Shown: positions 54,561-62,366 of the stretch, one piece after another
Layout: every line of letters begins with the position of its first letter
How positions within the stretch are numbered: the stretch's first letter is position 1
NCBI GenBank assembly: GCA_944392695.1
Contig: CALXXN010000005.1
Span: 62,001-126,000 of the forward strand
DNA length: 64,000 nucleotides
Direction: 5' to 3'
From: an uncultured Spirochaetales bacterium
Lineage (GTDB): Bacteria > Spirochaetota > Spirochaetia > Sphaerochaetales > Sphaerochaetaceae
The notes under the pieces: model-generated
The model's database searches: none
What the model saw: the letters and a program-made list of their open reading frames with translations, nothing else
What the model was told of the DNA's origin: nothing
Translations under genes and position numbers: made by a program

Positions 54561-55898
54561 CTACAACAAGCCTGCCATGTAAAGAGGCAGGTGCATGATG
54601 CCATCCTTCACCAGCACATCCTTGGTGTAGAGGATGTAGGCATCGCCTGTCACAGAGGAGAAATGCTTCCTGAACTTATCCAAGGACGCATGCGAGCGGT
54701 AATTTCCTGACTTGACCTCGACAGGAACGACCTTCTTGCCTTTTGTGATCAGGAAGTCGATCGCCATGTTGTTCTCGCGCTTGAGGTTGTCAGAGCGTGA
54801 ATAGAAGTAGAGCCTTGGACGCTTCAGACGCAACACCTGCGCAGTCACATTCTCCATCAACATGCCTTCGTTGATATTGAGCTTGTCGAATAGCACTGCC
54901 CTGTAGAGCTCGTTGTCAGTGAACCTGCCATCCTGGAAGGTCTGGGTCACAAGCAAGCCTGTATCAGCCATATAGCACTTCTGAGTGGCTGGATCCGCGC
55001 TCAAGGCAAGCCCTACATGTGGGTCAGTGGAGTTGAAGCAGGCGTTCGCAATCATCGCCTCGTTCAACCAGACGAAGGAGTCCTCGTAGTTCCTGAATCG
55101 GGCATTCTTGCCAAGGGATGTGATGCTGTATTTCTTCTCCTTCTTCGAAAGCTGGCCTGGGATGCCGTCGAACACGGCATAGACCTTGTCCTCATAGCCC
55201 TCTGCGAACTTGGCGATATCATCATGATAGAGCTTCAGGATCCTGCGCTTAGCCACATCTGAGGCCTTGAAGTCCTTCCCATCGATGTAAGCGAGGACTG
55301 ACTGGGGCATGCCTCCTACGAGGATGTATTGACGGAAGTCGTTCATGACCTTCCTGTGCAATGCAGCGCCAAGTGGCCTGCCTGTTTCAAAACAGTGTCG
55401 GATCAATGGATAGGTGACCTCATCCCCCATCGCCCAGAGAAACTCCTCGAAATCCAAGGGGAACATCTCGACATGGTCTTCTTCAGAGGGGATTATGATG
55501 TCTTGGACATTCTTCTTCAGTCGGATCAATGAACCCGTCTCCACGTAATCATAACGGCCATCGGCGACGAGGTATTTGATGAGCTGTCGCGCCCTGGGGA
55601 ACTGTTGCACTTCATCGAAGACAATCAGGGACTCACGCCTGTAGAGGGGTGTGGAATAGTAGGCTGAAAGCTTCGCGAAGAAGAGGTCGAGGTCAGCACT
55701 GTCGTTGATGAATATATCTGTCACATCCTTTGGGGCGGATCCGAAGTCTATTGTGATATGGCTCCTGTACTCAGCTTCGGCGAATACGGAGACGATGAAA
55801 GTCTTGCCTACGCGACGGGCGCCATCAACCATCAAGGCTGTCGAACCTTGGCTTGTACGCTTCCAAGCAAGCATCTCGTCATAGATTTTCCTTTTCAA
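54561..55898 (-). CDS. AAA ATPase with DUF4143 C-terminal domain
   Basis: A 445-residue protein of the AAA_14/DUF4143 type. The N-terminal ATPase has a Walker A-like GARRVGKT near residue 30 and Walker B LIVFDEVQQFPRARQLIKYL. The C-terminal DUF4143 part contains FLITKGKKVVPVEVKSGNYR, which looks like a PD-(D/E)XK-type core (D, ExK). Such proteins are widespread in anaerobes, often as isolated accessory genes, and their function is unproven; roles in mobile-element or toxin-antitoxin-like behaviour have been proposed. The Met at 55898 is preferred over the GTG at 55916 because AGGTGG precedes it. It appears to be an accessory gene. Confidence 0.88.
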   Translation of the reverse strand: MKRKIYDEMLAWKRTSQGSTALMVDGARRVGKTFIVSVFAEAEYRSHITIDFGSAPKDVTDIFINDSADLDLFFAKLSAYYSTPLYRRESLIVFDEVQQFPRARQLIKYLVADGRYDYVETGSLIRLKKNVQDIIIPSEEDHVEMFPLDFEEFLWAMGDEVTYPLIRHCFETGRPLGAALHRKVMNDFRQYILVGGMPQSVLAYIDGKDFKASDVAKRRILKLYHDDIAKFAEGYEDKVYAVFDGIPGQLSKKEKKYSITSLGKNARFRNYEDSFVWLNEAMIANACFNSTDPHVGLALSADPATQKCYMADTGLLVTQTFQDGRFTDNELYRAVLFDKLNINEGMLMENVTAQVLRLKRPRLYFYSRSDNLKRENNMAIDFLITKGKKVVPVEVKSGNYRSHASLDKFRKHFSSVTGDAYILYTKDVLVKDGIMHLPLYMAGLL

Positions 55899-56006
55899 CA
55901 TCAGGACTTCATCCACCTGCGTTCTTGGTATCCCACATCTTCATGTTCACATGTAAATCACGAAAAAGCAAGTTCAAAACTTTCGATTAAGCACCAAAAA
56001 GCAACC

Positions 56007-56368
56007 TCAAACACTGCTGTTTTTGCACGAAAAAGCAAGTAAATCCATACTTGCTTGTAGCAGATGGTCCAAAACCCCAATTTGCTCCAACAGGAACTTT
56101 GGCCTGAAAGCCACTAGCGAGAACTGAATATCATTCGCCAATGACATGTCCACAGGAAAGAACATGATCCACTTGCCATCATGATAAGTCCTGGCCGCAT
56201 CGTAGCAAGCCAGGGTTCCCAAGGAGAAGGAAGCCCTGCTTCCACTGTTCCAGACAGGGGCATGTCATACAAAGAGGAGATCAGGGCCTGCAATTGGAGC
56301 CAGGTATTAAAGAGGTCTTCCCCAACAAGAGTCTTCAGTTCTTCAGTGCTTGGTGTCTTAGCAAGCAT
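56007..56368 (-). pseudogene. Broken DUF3788-family gene
   Basis: The N-terminal piece MLAKTPSTEELKTLVGEDLF, then NTWLQLQALISSLYDM, matches the start of DUF3788 proteins and has GGAGG 6 bases before the ATG at 56368. The frame then goes astray. In another frame the C-terminal family signature appears as ARTYHDGKWIMFFPVDMSLA followed by AFRPK. The middle section that should carry the KWxYExKxRRxGKTLC region is missing, so this is a deletion with a frameshift rather than a single base error. Confidence 0.6.
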
Positions 56369-56431
56369 TGAGTCCTCCATGCAACAACGTGTTTCTTTTC
56401 CTTATTATCCTAACAGGGGATAATCCTCCAC

Positions 56432-56893
56432 ATGGATACAAGCAACGCAATACTCGAACTCAGGAAATGGAAGGGACTCTCACAAGAGGATTTCGCCCAG
56501 CGCCTATCAGTGACAAGGCAGGCGGTATCACGCTGGGAGACTGGCGAGACCGTGCCTACGACAGACAACCTCAAACTCATCGCAGAAACCTTCGATGTCA
56601 CCGTCGACTACCTCCTTGGCCTGCCATCAGCCTTCTGCCAGAGCTGTGGCATGATACTCTCCAAAAACACCGACAGGGGAAGCGAGGCTGATGGAAGCCC
56701 ATCCCAGGACTACTGTTGCTATTGCTACCAGCATGGCGCCTTCACAGAAGACCTCAGCGTCGATGAGATGATTGAACACAACCTCAGGAACCTTGATGAA
56801 TACAACAGCCAGACAGGACAGGAATTCTCTCCAGATGATGCAAGACAGGCCTTGGCGGAATATCTTCCAAATCTCAAGCGTTGGAAGCGCTGA
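56432..56893 (+). CDS. XRE-family regulator with C-terminal zinc-ribbon domain
   Basis: A 153-residue protein. Residues 1-65 form a Cro/C1-type helix-turn-helix (LRKWKGLSQEDFAQRLSVTR, QAVSRWETGETVPTTDNL). Residues 68-150 match the 'putative zinc ribbon' domain: FCQSCGMIL, DGSPSQDYCCYCYQHGAF, supplying at least four Cys for metal binding. Such fusions are common in Firmicutes and related anaerobes; targets are unknown. It may sense zinc or redox state. It is divergent from the broken DUF3788 gene. Confidence 0.88.
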   Translation: MDTSNAILELRKWKGLSQEDFAQRLSVTRQAVSRWETGETVPTTDNLKLIAETFDVTVDYLLGLPSAFCQSCGMILSKNTDRGSEADGSPSQDYCCYCYQHGAFTEDLSVDEMIEHNLRNLDEYNSQTGQEFSPDDARQALAEYLPNLKRWKR

Positions 56894-56900
56894 TAAGATG

Positions 56901-56934
56901 ACAGAGGCCGCAACATCTCTGCTGTGGCCTCTGT
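56901..56934. terminator. Stem-loop between XRE gene and tRNA-Val
   Basis: ACAGAGGCC (56901-56909) pairs perfectly with GGCCTCTGT (56926-56934). It lies after the stops of two convergent transcripts and may serve both. Confidence 0.6.
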
Positions 56935-56936
56935 GT

Positions 56937-57008
56937 TGGGCGCGATTGGGATTGAACCAACGACCCCTACCGTGTGAAGGTAATGCTCTCCCGCTGAGCT
57001 ACGCGCCC
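56937..57008 (-). tRNA. tRNA-Val (anticodon CAC)
   Basis: A complete cloverleaf on the minus strand: acceptor GGGCGCG/CGCGCCC with discriminator A, D arm GCTCAGCGGGAGAGC, anticodon stem TTACC/GGTAG (one G-U) with loop TTCACAC, which puts CAC at positions 34-36, variable loop GGGTC, and T arm GTTGGTTCAATCCCAAT. The T loop reads TTCAATC. The 3' CCA is not encoded. 72 bases. Confidence 0.95.
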
Positions 57009-57080
57009 TTGAATAAGCATGCCTGCTATCAGGCATGGGCTGGATTATCGCTCGAATCAGGACAAAAGTAAATACCCGCC

Positions 57081-57737
57081 TCAGCGCATGAAGGGAAGAC
57101 CCGCCTCTTTCAATGCGGCAGCCATCAGGCTTGCAATCCACTTGGCACCTTCTGGTCGGAGGTGGGTGTTGTCCTCCCTCCCCTCTGGAACCGTGTCATA
57201 AAGACCTGCAGGGAAGTTCATGAACCACTTCTTGGAGTCCTCATCACCTGTCTCCTCAAGTATTGTGAGTGTACGCTTCGTCATCTCAATGAAGGGTACT
57301 CCCAAGATTTCCGCAGCTTCCTTTATGGCAGCAGGGTAGCCGTCATGCGTGTCGAGAGCATGACCATCCTTGAAACGGCGGCGGCTGATCGGGCTTGCGA
57401 GGACGATACCGGCTCCCTTCTTCATCAGGTTGGATGCCATGTAGACCAGGTTGTCCCTTGTCTCGCCAGGGGTGCTGAAGCGCCAGGCCTCCGGCTTGTC
57501 CTCGTTATGGCCGAACTGGAAGAGGACGTAGTCCCCCTCCTCTACCTTCCAGAAACAGTCGTAATAGACGCCTTCCAGCATGATGCCACGACTCGAACGG
57601 CCATTGATGGCCATGTTGCAAAGATTCCAGCCATCTGCGAGGTAAATGGGGAATTCCTCGCCCCAACCTGTCTCAGGACGCGCTTCAGGGCGCTTGATGG
57701 CGCAGGTTGAATCGCCAAGGAGGTAAAGCGTGCTCAT
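57081..57737 (-). CDS. SGNH/GDSL esterase, rhamnogalacturonan acetylesterase-like (CE12)
   Basis: A 218-residue SGNH hydrolase. The catalytic Ser10 sits in LLGDSTCA, the oxyanion Gly in NMAINGRSSRG, Asn78 in FQFGHNEDK, and Asp189/His192 in DNTHLRPEGA. These blocks match carbohydrate esterase family 12, which removes acetyl groups from rhamnogalacturonan or related pectins. There is no signal peptide, so it would de-acetylate imported oligosaccharides. The frame is open to 57896, but the Met at 57737 starts the conserved fold; there is no clear ribosome site. Monocistronic and divergent from hppA. Confidence 0.87.
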   Translation of the reverse strand: MSTLYLLGDSTCAIKRPEARPETGWGEEFPIYLADGWNLCNMAINGRSSRGIMLEGVYYDCFWKVEEGDYVLFQFGHNEDKPEAWRFSTPGETRDNLVYMASNLMKKGAGIVLASPISRRRFKDGHALDTHDGYPAAIKEAAEILGVPFIEMTKRTLTILEETGDEDSKKWFMNFPAGLYDTVPEGREDNTHLRPEGAKWIASLMAAALKEAGLPFMR

Positions 57738-57874
57738 GCGGGCAATCATAGCGCTGGGCGAAAAGCTTTGCCAGCCTTCCAAAGCCATGTTAGGCTGGAA
57801 ACAAGAGGCCTGGATGGAGTCCATCCCGGCTCCGGACTCCGACCTGGCCCACCACATGATGGGAGGCGGAGCAT

Positions 57875-59944
57875 ATGCCAGCAGCAATCCATGCATTCTC
57901 GTTCCTCACAGCGGCCATCGCGTTCCTCTTCGCCCTCTACTTGTACTTATGGGTGAAGAAGAGGAAGGTCGCCAATCCTGAGATCATCCGCGTATCAAAG
58001 CTGATCAAGGAGGGTGCCGAGACATTCATGGCACGAGAGTACAAGCTGCTTGCCATATTCGCAGGAGTGGTGGCCATCATCGTGCTCATACTCCTGCCCC
58101 ATCCAATCTGGACCGGCAGTCCCGTTGACAACATCATGATGGCTCTGGCCTACATCGCAGGAACCATACTCTCTGCCATCGCAGGCAAGATAGGCATCAT
58201 GGTCGCCACACTCTCGAATGGACGTACTGCGGAAGCAGCTGCGCAAAGCCTTGATGGCGCCTTCCTCACCGGCTTCAGGGGTGGAGCCGTCATGGGCCTC
58301 CTTGTAGTCGGTTGCTCACTGCTTGGAGTATCAGCAGTCCTCCTGATTGCAGGAGATGCGACAATCCTGCTTGGCTTCTCCTTTGGTGCGAGCTCGCTCG
58401 CCCTCTTCGCCAAGGCAGGAGGAGGGATCTTCACCAAGACCGCTGATGTCGCCGCAGACCTGACAGGCAAGGTGGAACTCGGCCTTGCAGAGGACGATCC
58501 ACGCAACCCTGCCGTCATAGCGGACAACGTGGGGGACAACGTTGGTGATGTCGCAGGCATGGGTGCGGACCTCTTCGATTCAAATGTCGCAGCCATGACA
58601 AGCGCCCTGGTCATCGCAGCCTCCCTCACAGGCACAGGCTGGGCTGTCACGGAGATGGTCTTCGCATACGCCATACTAGGCCTGCTGGCCTCGCTCATAG
58701 GCATAGCCACGGCCCGTGTCGGCAAGGATGGCAACCCGACAAGGGCATTGAACTCATCGACCTATGTCACGACCGCCCTCTTCCTGGTCATGACAGCCCT
58801 GGCGACAGCCTTCATCGATGGCTTCTCCTGGAGGATCTGGGGAAGCTCTGCCACAGGCCTCCTGGTTGGTATCATCATTGGTATCACAACAGACTACTTC
58901 ACTGATGACCGGCGTCCGATAGTCAAACGCGTGGCCAAGGCATCAGCCTCAGGCCCTGCCTTCACCATACTCTCAGGAACCTCCTACGGCTTCATGTCCG
59001 CCCTGCCTGCCATGGTCGGAATCGCGGTATCAGCACTGGTGTCGTACAAGCTATGCGAACCAATGGGTGACGGCTTCGCCCTTTATGGAATCGCGATGTC
59101 GGCCGTGGGCATGCTCTCCATTGTCGGCATGATCATCTCAAACGATGCCTATGGCCCTGTCGTCGACAATGCAAGGGGGCTTGCTGAGATGGGAGGCCTT
59201 GGCGAGGATGCGATCCGGACAGCGGACGAGCTCGACAGCGCAGGCAACACGGTCAAGGCCGTCACAAAGGGTTTCTCAATAGGTGCGGCAGGACTTACAG
59301 TCATCTCACTTCTTGGCGCCTTCATGGCGGAAGTCAACGAAGCACTAGCACAGACGGGACGCCCCCTCATCACAGGTTTCGACATCATGGAACCGACAGT
59401 CTTCTTCGGCATACTCATAGGAGCAGGCATCCCCGCCCTTTTCTCCGCTATGCTGATACTCGGAGTCGACCGCAATGCCGAGCGCATGGTCGCTGAAGTC
59501 CATCGCCAGTTCAACACAATCGCAGGCCTGAAGGAAGGCCTTGCCACCCCAGAGTATGCAAAATGCATCGACATAGCCACGCGCGGGGCTTTGAAGGAAC
59601 TCGTACCCGCAGGTCTGACAGCAATCATCGCCACCCTCCTTGTCGGCTTCATCGGAGGTCCTGAGGCTGTCGGAGGCTTCCTGCTGGGCAACATCACAAG
59701 CGGCCTCCTGCTTGCACTTTTCATGTCCAACTCCGGCGGACTGTGGGACAACTCCAAGAAGTACGTTGAAAGCGGTCACGAAGGTGGCAAGGGATCGGCA
59801 GCCCACAAGGCCGCCGTCATAGGAGACACTGTAGGCGATCCTTACAAGGACACGGCAGGACCTTCAATCAACACCCAGATCACTGTCGTCTCATTGACAG
59901 CCTCACTCTTCAGCGCCATCTTCGCAGCCTTCTCGATCTTCTAA
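57875..59944 (+). CDS. hppA: Membrane pyrophosphatase, K+-independent type by signature
   Basis: A 689-residue integral membrane enzyme with about 16 helices that couples pyrophosphate hydrolysis to ion pumping. The active-site motif DNVGDNVGDVAGMGADLFDS lies near residue 215, and the C-terminal DTVGDPYKDTAGPSINTQI near 650. The residue pair that decides potassium dependence in this family (Ala/Gly versus Lys/Thr, positions 460/463 in Carboxydothermus) reads Lys461 and Thr464 here (GNTVKAVTKGF), so it should be a K+-independent, most likely H+-pumping enzyme. GGAGG precedes the ATG. It lets the cell conserve energy from biosynthetic PPi. Confidence 0.95.
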   Translation: MPAAIHAFSFLTAAIAFLFALYLYLWVKKRKVANPEIIRVSKLIKEGAETFMAREYKLLAIFAGVVAIIVLILLPHPIWTGSPVDNIMMALAYIAGTILSAIAGKIGIMVATLSNGRTAEAAAQSLDGAFLTGFRGGAVMGLLVVGCSLLGVSAVLLIAGDATILLGFSFGASSLALFAKAGGGIFTKTADVAADLTGKVELGLAEDDPRNPAVIADNVGDNVGDVAGMGADLFDSNVAAMTSALVIAASLTGTGWAVTEMVFAYAILGLLASLIGIATARVGKDGNPTRALNSSTYVTTALFLVMTALATAFIDGFSWRIWGSSATGLLVGIIIGITTDYFTDDRRPIVKRVAKASASGPAFTILSGTSYGFMSALPAMVGIAVSALVSYKLCEPMGDGFALYGIAMSAVGMLSIVGMIISNDAYGPVVDNARGLAEMGGLGEDAIRTADELDSAGNTVKAVTKGFSIGAAGLTVISLLGAFMAEVNEALAQTGRPLITGFDIMEPTVFFGILIGAGIPALFSAMLILGVDRNAERMVAEVHRQFNTIAGLKEGLATPEYAKCIDIATRGALKELVPAGLTAIIATLLVGFIGGPEAVGGFLLGNITSGLLLALFMSNSGGLWDNSKKYVESGHEGGKGSAAHKAAVIGDTVGDPYKDTAGPSINTQITVVSLTASLFSAIFAAFSIF

Positions 59945-59961
59945 CCACCAAAGGGTATGCA

Positions 59962-59994
59962 AAAGCCCCAGGTACACCGGGTACTTGGGGCTTT
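59962..59994. terminator. Bidirectional terminator between hppA and kdgK
   Basis: A 14-bp stem with one G-U pair (AAAGCCCCAGGTAC with GTACTTGGGGCTTT, 5-base loop), followed on the plus strand by TGTATTT. It separates convergent genes. Confidence 0.85.
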
Positions 59995-60015
59995 GTATTT
60001 GGATTCCAATAAGAC

Positions 60016-61050
60016 TCAGCGCTGGACGCGTCCGGAACCGTCACCCTTGCAAAGGGCCTCGACCTCAGAGAGCCTTGAAAGGTTGAAATCTCCATCAATC
60101 GAGTGCTTCAGACAGCTGGCGGCAACAGCGAAGTTGATCGCGTACTGCTCATCATCGTAGTGGCTGAGGGCGTAGATGATGCCAGCGGCGAAGGAGTCAC
60201 CACCACCGACACGGTCGATGATGTCCGTGATCTCATAGTGCCTTGAGATGTAGAAGCCTGTCTTGCCAGAGAGGGCGGCGGACCAGCCATTGCGGTCAGC
60301 GCTCTTGCTCTCGCGCAGGGTGATGGCGACAACAGAGATGTTGGGGAACTGCTTCTTGACTTCAGCGGCCAGGTCCTCATAGACCTTGGTGTCAAGCTCA
60401 CCGCTGGTGACATCACTGTCAGCCTCGATGCCAAGGCACTTCTGGATGTCCTCCTCGTTGGCGATGATGACATCGGCGTACTTGGCCAGCTCCCTCATGA
60501 CCTCAGGAGCCTTCTTGCCGTAATTCCACAGCTTCTTGCGGTAGTTCAGGTCGATGGAGACAGTTGCTCCAGCAGCCTTGGCCTGCTTCATGGCCTCGAG
60601 GGCGCAGTCAGCAGCTTCCTGGCTGACAGCTGGTGTGATACCGGTCGTATGGAACCAGGTAGCACCCTTCATGATGGAAGCGAAATCGAAATCCTTGACC
60701 GTGGCATTGGCGATCGCACTGCCAGCCCTGTCGTAGACGACGAGCGATGGGCGCTGGTTGGCACCGGTCTCAAGGTAATAGATACCAAGCCTGCCACCCT
60801 TGACCTTGTTGATGCAGGATGTGTCGACACCGTACTTCATAAGCTCGCGGACACAGGCCTCGCCGACAGCGTTGTCAGGAACAGCTGTGACAAACCTCGC
60901 ATCCTCGCCGAAGATGGAGAGGGAGACGGCGACGTTGGCCTCACCACCACCAAAGGTGGCCTCGAGGGACGGGCTCTGGAAAAGGCGCTGGCGCTCCGGG
61001 CTCTTGAGGCGGAGCATGATCTCACCGAATGTCACGTATTTGTTGGACAT
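60016..61050 (-). CDS. kdgK: 2-dehydro-3-deoxygluconokinase
   Basis: A 344-residue PfkB-type sugar kinase that phosphorylates 2-keto-3-deoxygluconate to KDPG. The N-terminal FGGGEANVAVSLSIFG is the sugar-binding PfkB signature 1, and IDRVGGGDSFAAGIIYAL holds the ATP/anion-hole motif with the catalytic Asp. DLNYRKKLW is typical of KDG kinases. It receives the product of UxaA. It is divergent from kdgA, and the shared region holds a KdgR-like palindrome and a good promoter for this gene. Confidence 0.94.
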   Translation of the reverse strand: MSNKYVTFGEIMLRLKSPERQRLFQSPSLEATFGGGEANVAVSLSIFGEDARFVTAVPDNAVGEACVRELMKYGVDTSCINKVKGGRLGIYYLETGANQRPSLVVYDRAGSAIANATVKDFDFASIMKGATWFHTTGITPAVSQEAADCALEAMKQAKAAGATVSIDLNYRKKLWNYGKKAPEVMRELAKYADVIIANEEDIQKCLGIEADSDVTSGELDTKVYEDLAAEVKKQFPNISVVAITLRESKSADRNGWSAALSGKTGFYISRHYEITDIIDRVGGGDSFAAGIIYALSHYDDEQYAINFAVAASCLKHSIDGDFNLSRLSEVEALCKGDGSGRVQR

Positions 61051-61080
61051 GGTTTCCTCCGATTTTTTATTCTTGTAAAG

Positions 61081-61109
61081 ATTCTACCCCAGCCCGGGTC
61101 ATCCGTCAA
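61081..61109 (-). promoter_or_regulatory. kdgK promoter
   Basis: TTGACG (61104-61109) and TAGAAT (61081-61086) with a 17-base spacer, 30 bases before the kdgK start codon. Confidence 0.7.
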
Positions 61110-61118
61110 CAAAAGTTT

Positions 61119-61133
61119 TGAAACAATGTTTCA
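61119..61133. promoter_or_regulatory. KdgR/IclR-type operator between kdgK and kdgA
   Basis: TGAAACA-A-TGTTTCA is a perfect 7-1-7 palindrome and closely follows the KdgR box pattern of enterobacteria (TGAAAC...GTTTCA with A/T flanks). It lies between the two divergent promoters. The IclR-family regulator at 53719-54495 is the natural candidate. Confidence 0.7.
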
Positions 61134-61150
61134 TTTTCCATCACTTTTTT

Positions 61151-61180
61151 CTTACACAATACTTTGAAGCTGTGTTATCA
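61151..61180 (+). promoter_or_regulatory. Candidate kdgA promoter
   Basis: CTTACA (61151-61156) and TTATCA (61175-61180) with an 18-base spacer, about 38 bases before the kdgA start codon. Moderate match to the housekeeping consensus. Confidence 0.45.
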
Positions 61181-61217
61181 TGTGGCAAGACCCCCAGAAA
61201 AAGGAGCTTTGAGCTTT

Positions 61218-62180
61218 ATGAAGAAAGACGAATTGCTGAAATTCTTCCATGACATCGGAATCGTGCCTGTCGTCAAGATCGACGACGCAGCCAAGGCCGT
61301 ACCACTGGCCAAGGCCATGATCAAGGGCGGCATCCCAGTGGCTGAGATCACATTCCGCACCGCTGCGGCTGAAGAGGCCATCAAGCGTGTCACAGCCGAG
61401 TGTCCTGAGATGGTTGTCGGTGCCGGCACCGTCATCAACCCTGAAATCGCCAAGAAGGCTGTCGCCGCTGGCGCACAGTTCATCGTCTCAGCCGGCCTGA
61501 ACCCGGAGACCGTGAAGTGGTGCAACGAGAACGACATCCCCTGTGTCCCTGGTGTCTGCACACCCTCTGAGATTGAGCAGGGCCTGGCCCTTGGCCTCAC
61601 CACACTCAAGTTCTTCCCTGCCGAAGCATCTGGTGGCGTCAGCATGCTCAAGAACTTCGCAGGCCCCTTCCCACAGGTCAGCTTCATGACCACCGGTGGA
61701 ATCAACCCATCCAACGTCTGCGACTACGCACGCTGCTCCAACGTCGTCACGATCGGAGGCAGCTGGATGGTCAAGGACAACCTGATCGCCAACGAGCAGT
61801 GGGATGAGATCACCAGGCTCTGCCAGGAAGCCATTGCCACAGTGCAGGGACTCGAATTCGTCCATGTCGGCATCAACAGCGCTGACGAGGCCGAGGCTCA
61901 GAAGACCGCAGAGTCATTCAGCGCCTTCAACATGGCCATCAACCCAGGCAACTCCTCAATCTTCATGGACAAGGCGATTGAAGTCATGAAGAGCCCGTTC
62001 TATGGCAGCAAGGGGCATCTCGCCTTCCGTTGCATCGACCTCGAGAGGACTGTCTACTACCTTGGCAAGAAGGGATTCACCGTCAAGGAGGAGAGCGTCA
62101 AGTACGACGCCAAGGGCAAGATGAAGGTCTGCTACTTCAACGAGGAAGTCGGTGGTTTCGCCATCCACCTTGTGAAGTAA
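61218..62180 (+). CDS. kdgA: KDPG aldolase fused to a VOC/glyoxalase-like domain
   Basis: A 320-residue protein. Residues 1-210 form the KHG/KDPG aldolase, which splits KDPG into pyruvate and glyceraldehyde-3-phosphate: the Schiff-base Lys131 is in LKFFPAEASGG and Glu43 in VAEITFRT, matching E. coli Eda 133 and 45. Residues 211-320 form an additional domain with VOC/glyoxalase-like pattern (FVHVGINS, GHLAFRCIDLERTVYYLGKK, GGFAIHLVK). Normal Eda stops near 213 residues. AAGGAG lies 11 bases before the ATG at 61218; the frame upstream is not homologous. It finishes the uronate pathway encoded by uxaBAC and kdgK. Confidence 0.93.
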   Translation: MKKDELLKFFHDIGIVPVVKIDDAAKAVPLAKAMIKGGIPVAEITFRTAAAEEAIKRVTAECPEMVVGAGTVINPEIAKKAVAAGAQFIVSAGLNPETVKWCNENDIPCVPGVCTPSEIEQGLALGLTTLKFFPAEASGGVSMLKNFAGPFPQVSFMTTGGINPSNVCDYARCSNVVTIGGSWMVKDNLIANEQWDEITRLCQEAIATVQGLEFVHVGINSADEAEAQKTAESFSAFNMAINPGNSSIFMDKAIEVMKSPFYGSKGHLAFRCIDLERTVYYLGKKGFTVKEESVKYDAKGKMKVCYFNEEVGGFAIHLVK

Positions 62181-62203
62181 GCAAGCACATATACTGGTGC
62201 ATC

Positions 62204-62229
62204 AGGGGCGGTCTTGATTGGCCGCCCCT
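62204..62229 (+). terminator. Terminator after kdgA
   Basis: AGGGGCGG (62204-62211) pairs with CCGCCCCT (62222-62229), with two more inner pairs, and is followed by CTGTTTT. Confidence 0.8.
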
Positions 62230-62319
62230 CTGTTTTACTGCCCAGGTCGCATCCCAAAAGAATCGCACCGCCACCATCTGGCTGGTTGAAAACAGGCGGG
62301 ACGGATTTGAAAAAAAAAT

Positions 62320-62343
62320 GGGGGACGGCAATCACCGTCCCCC
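62320..62343 (-). terminator. Rho-independent terminator after the GH28 gene
   Basis: A perfect 9-bp stem GGGGGACGG/CCGTCCCCC with a 6-base loop. On the transcribed strand it is followed, after one A, by a run of nine T. It is 23 bases past the GH28 stop. Confidence 0.9.
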
Positions 62344-62366
62344 TTGTTTCCCAGGAATGAGGAAAC

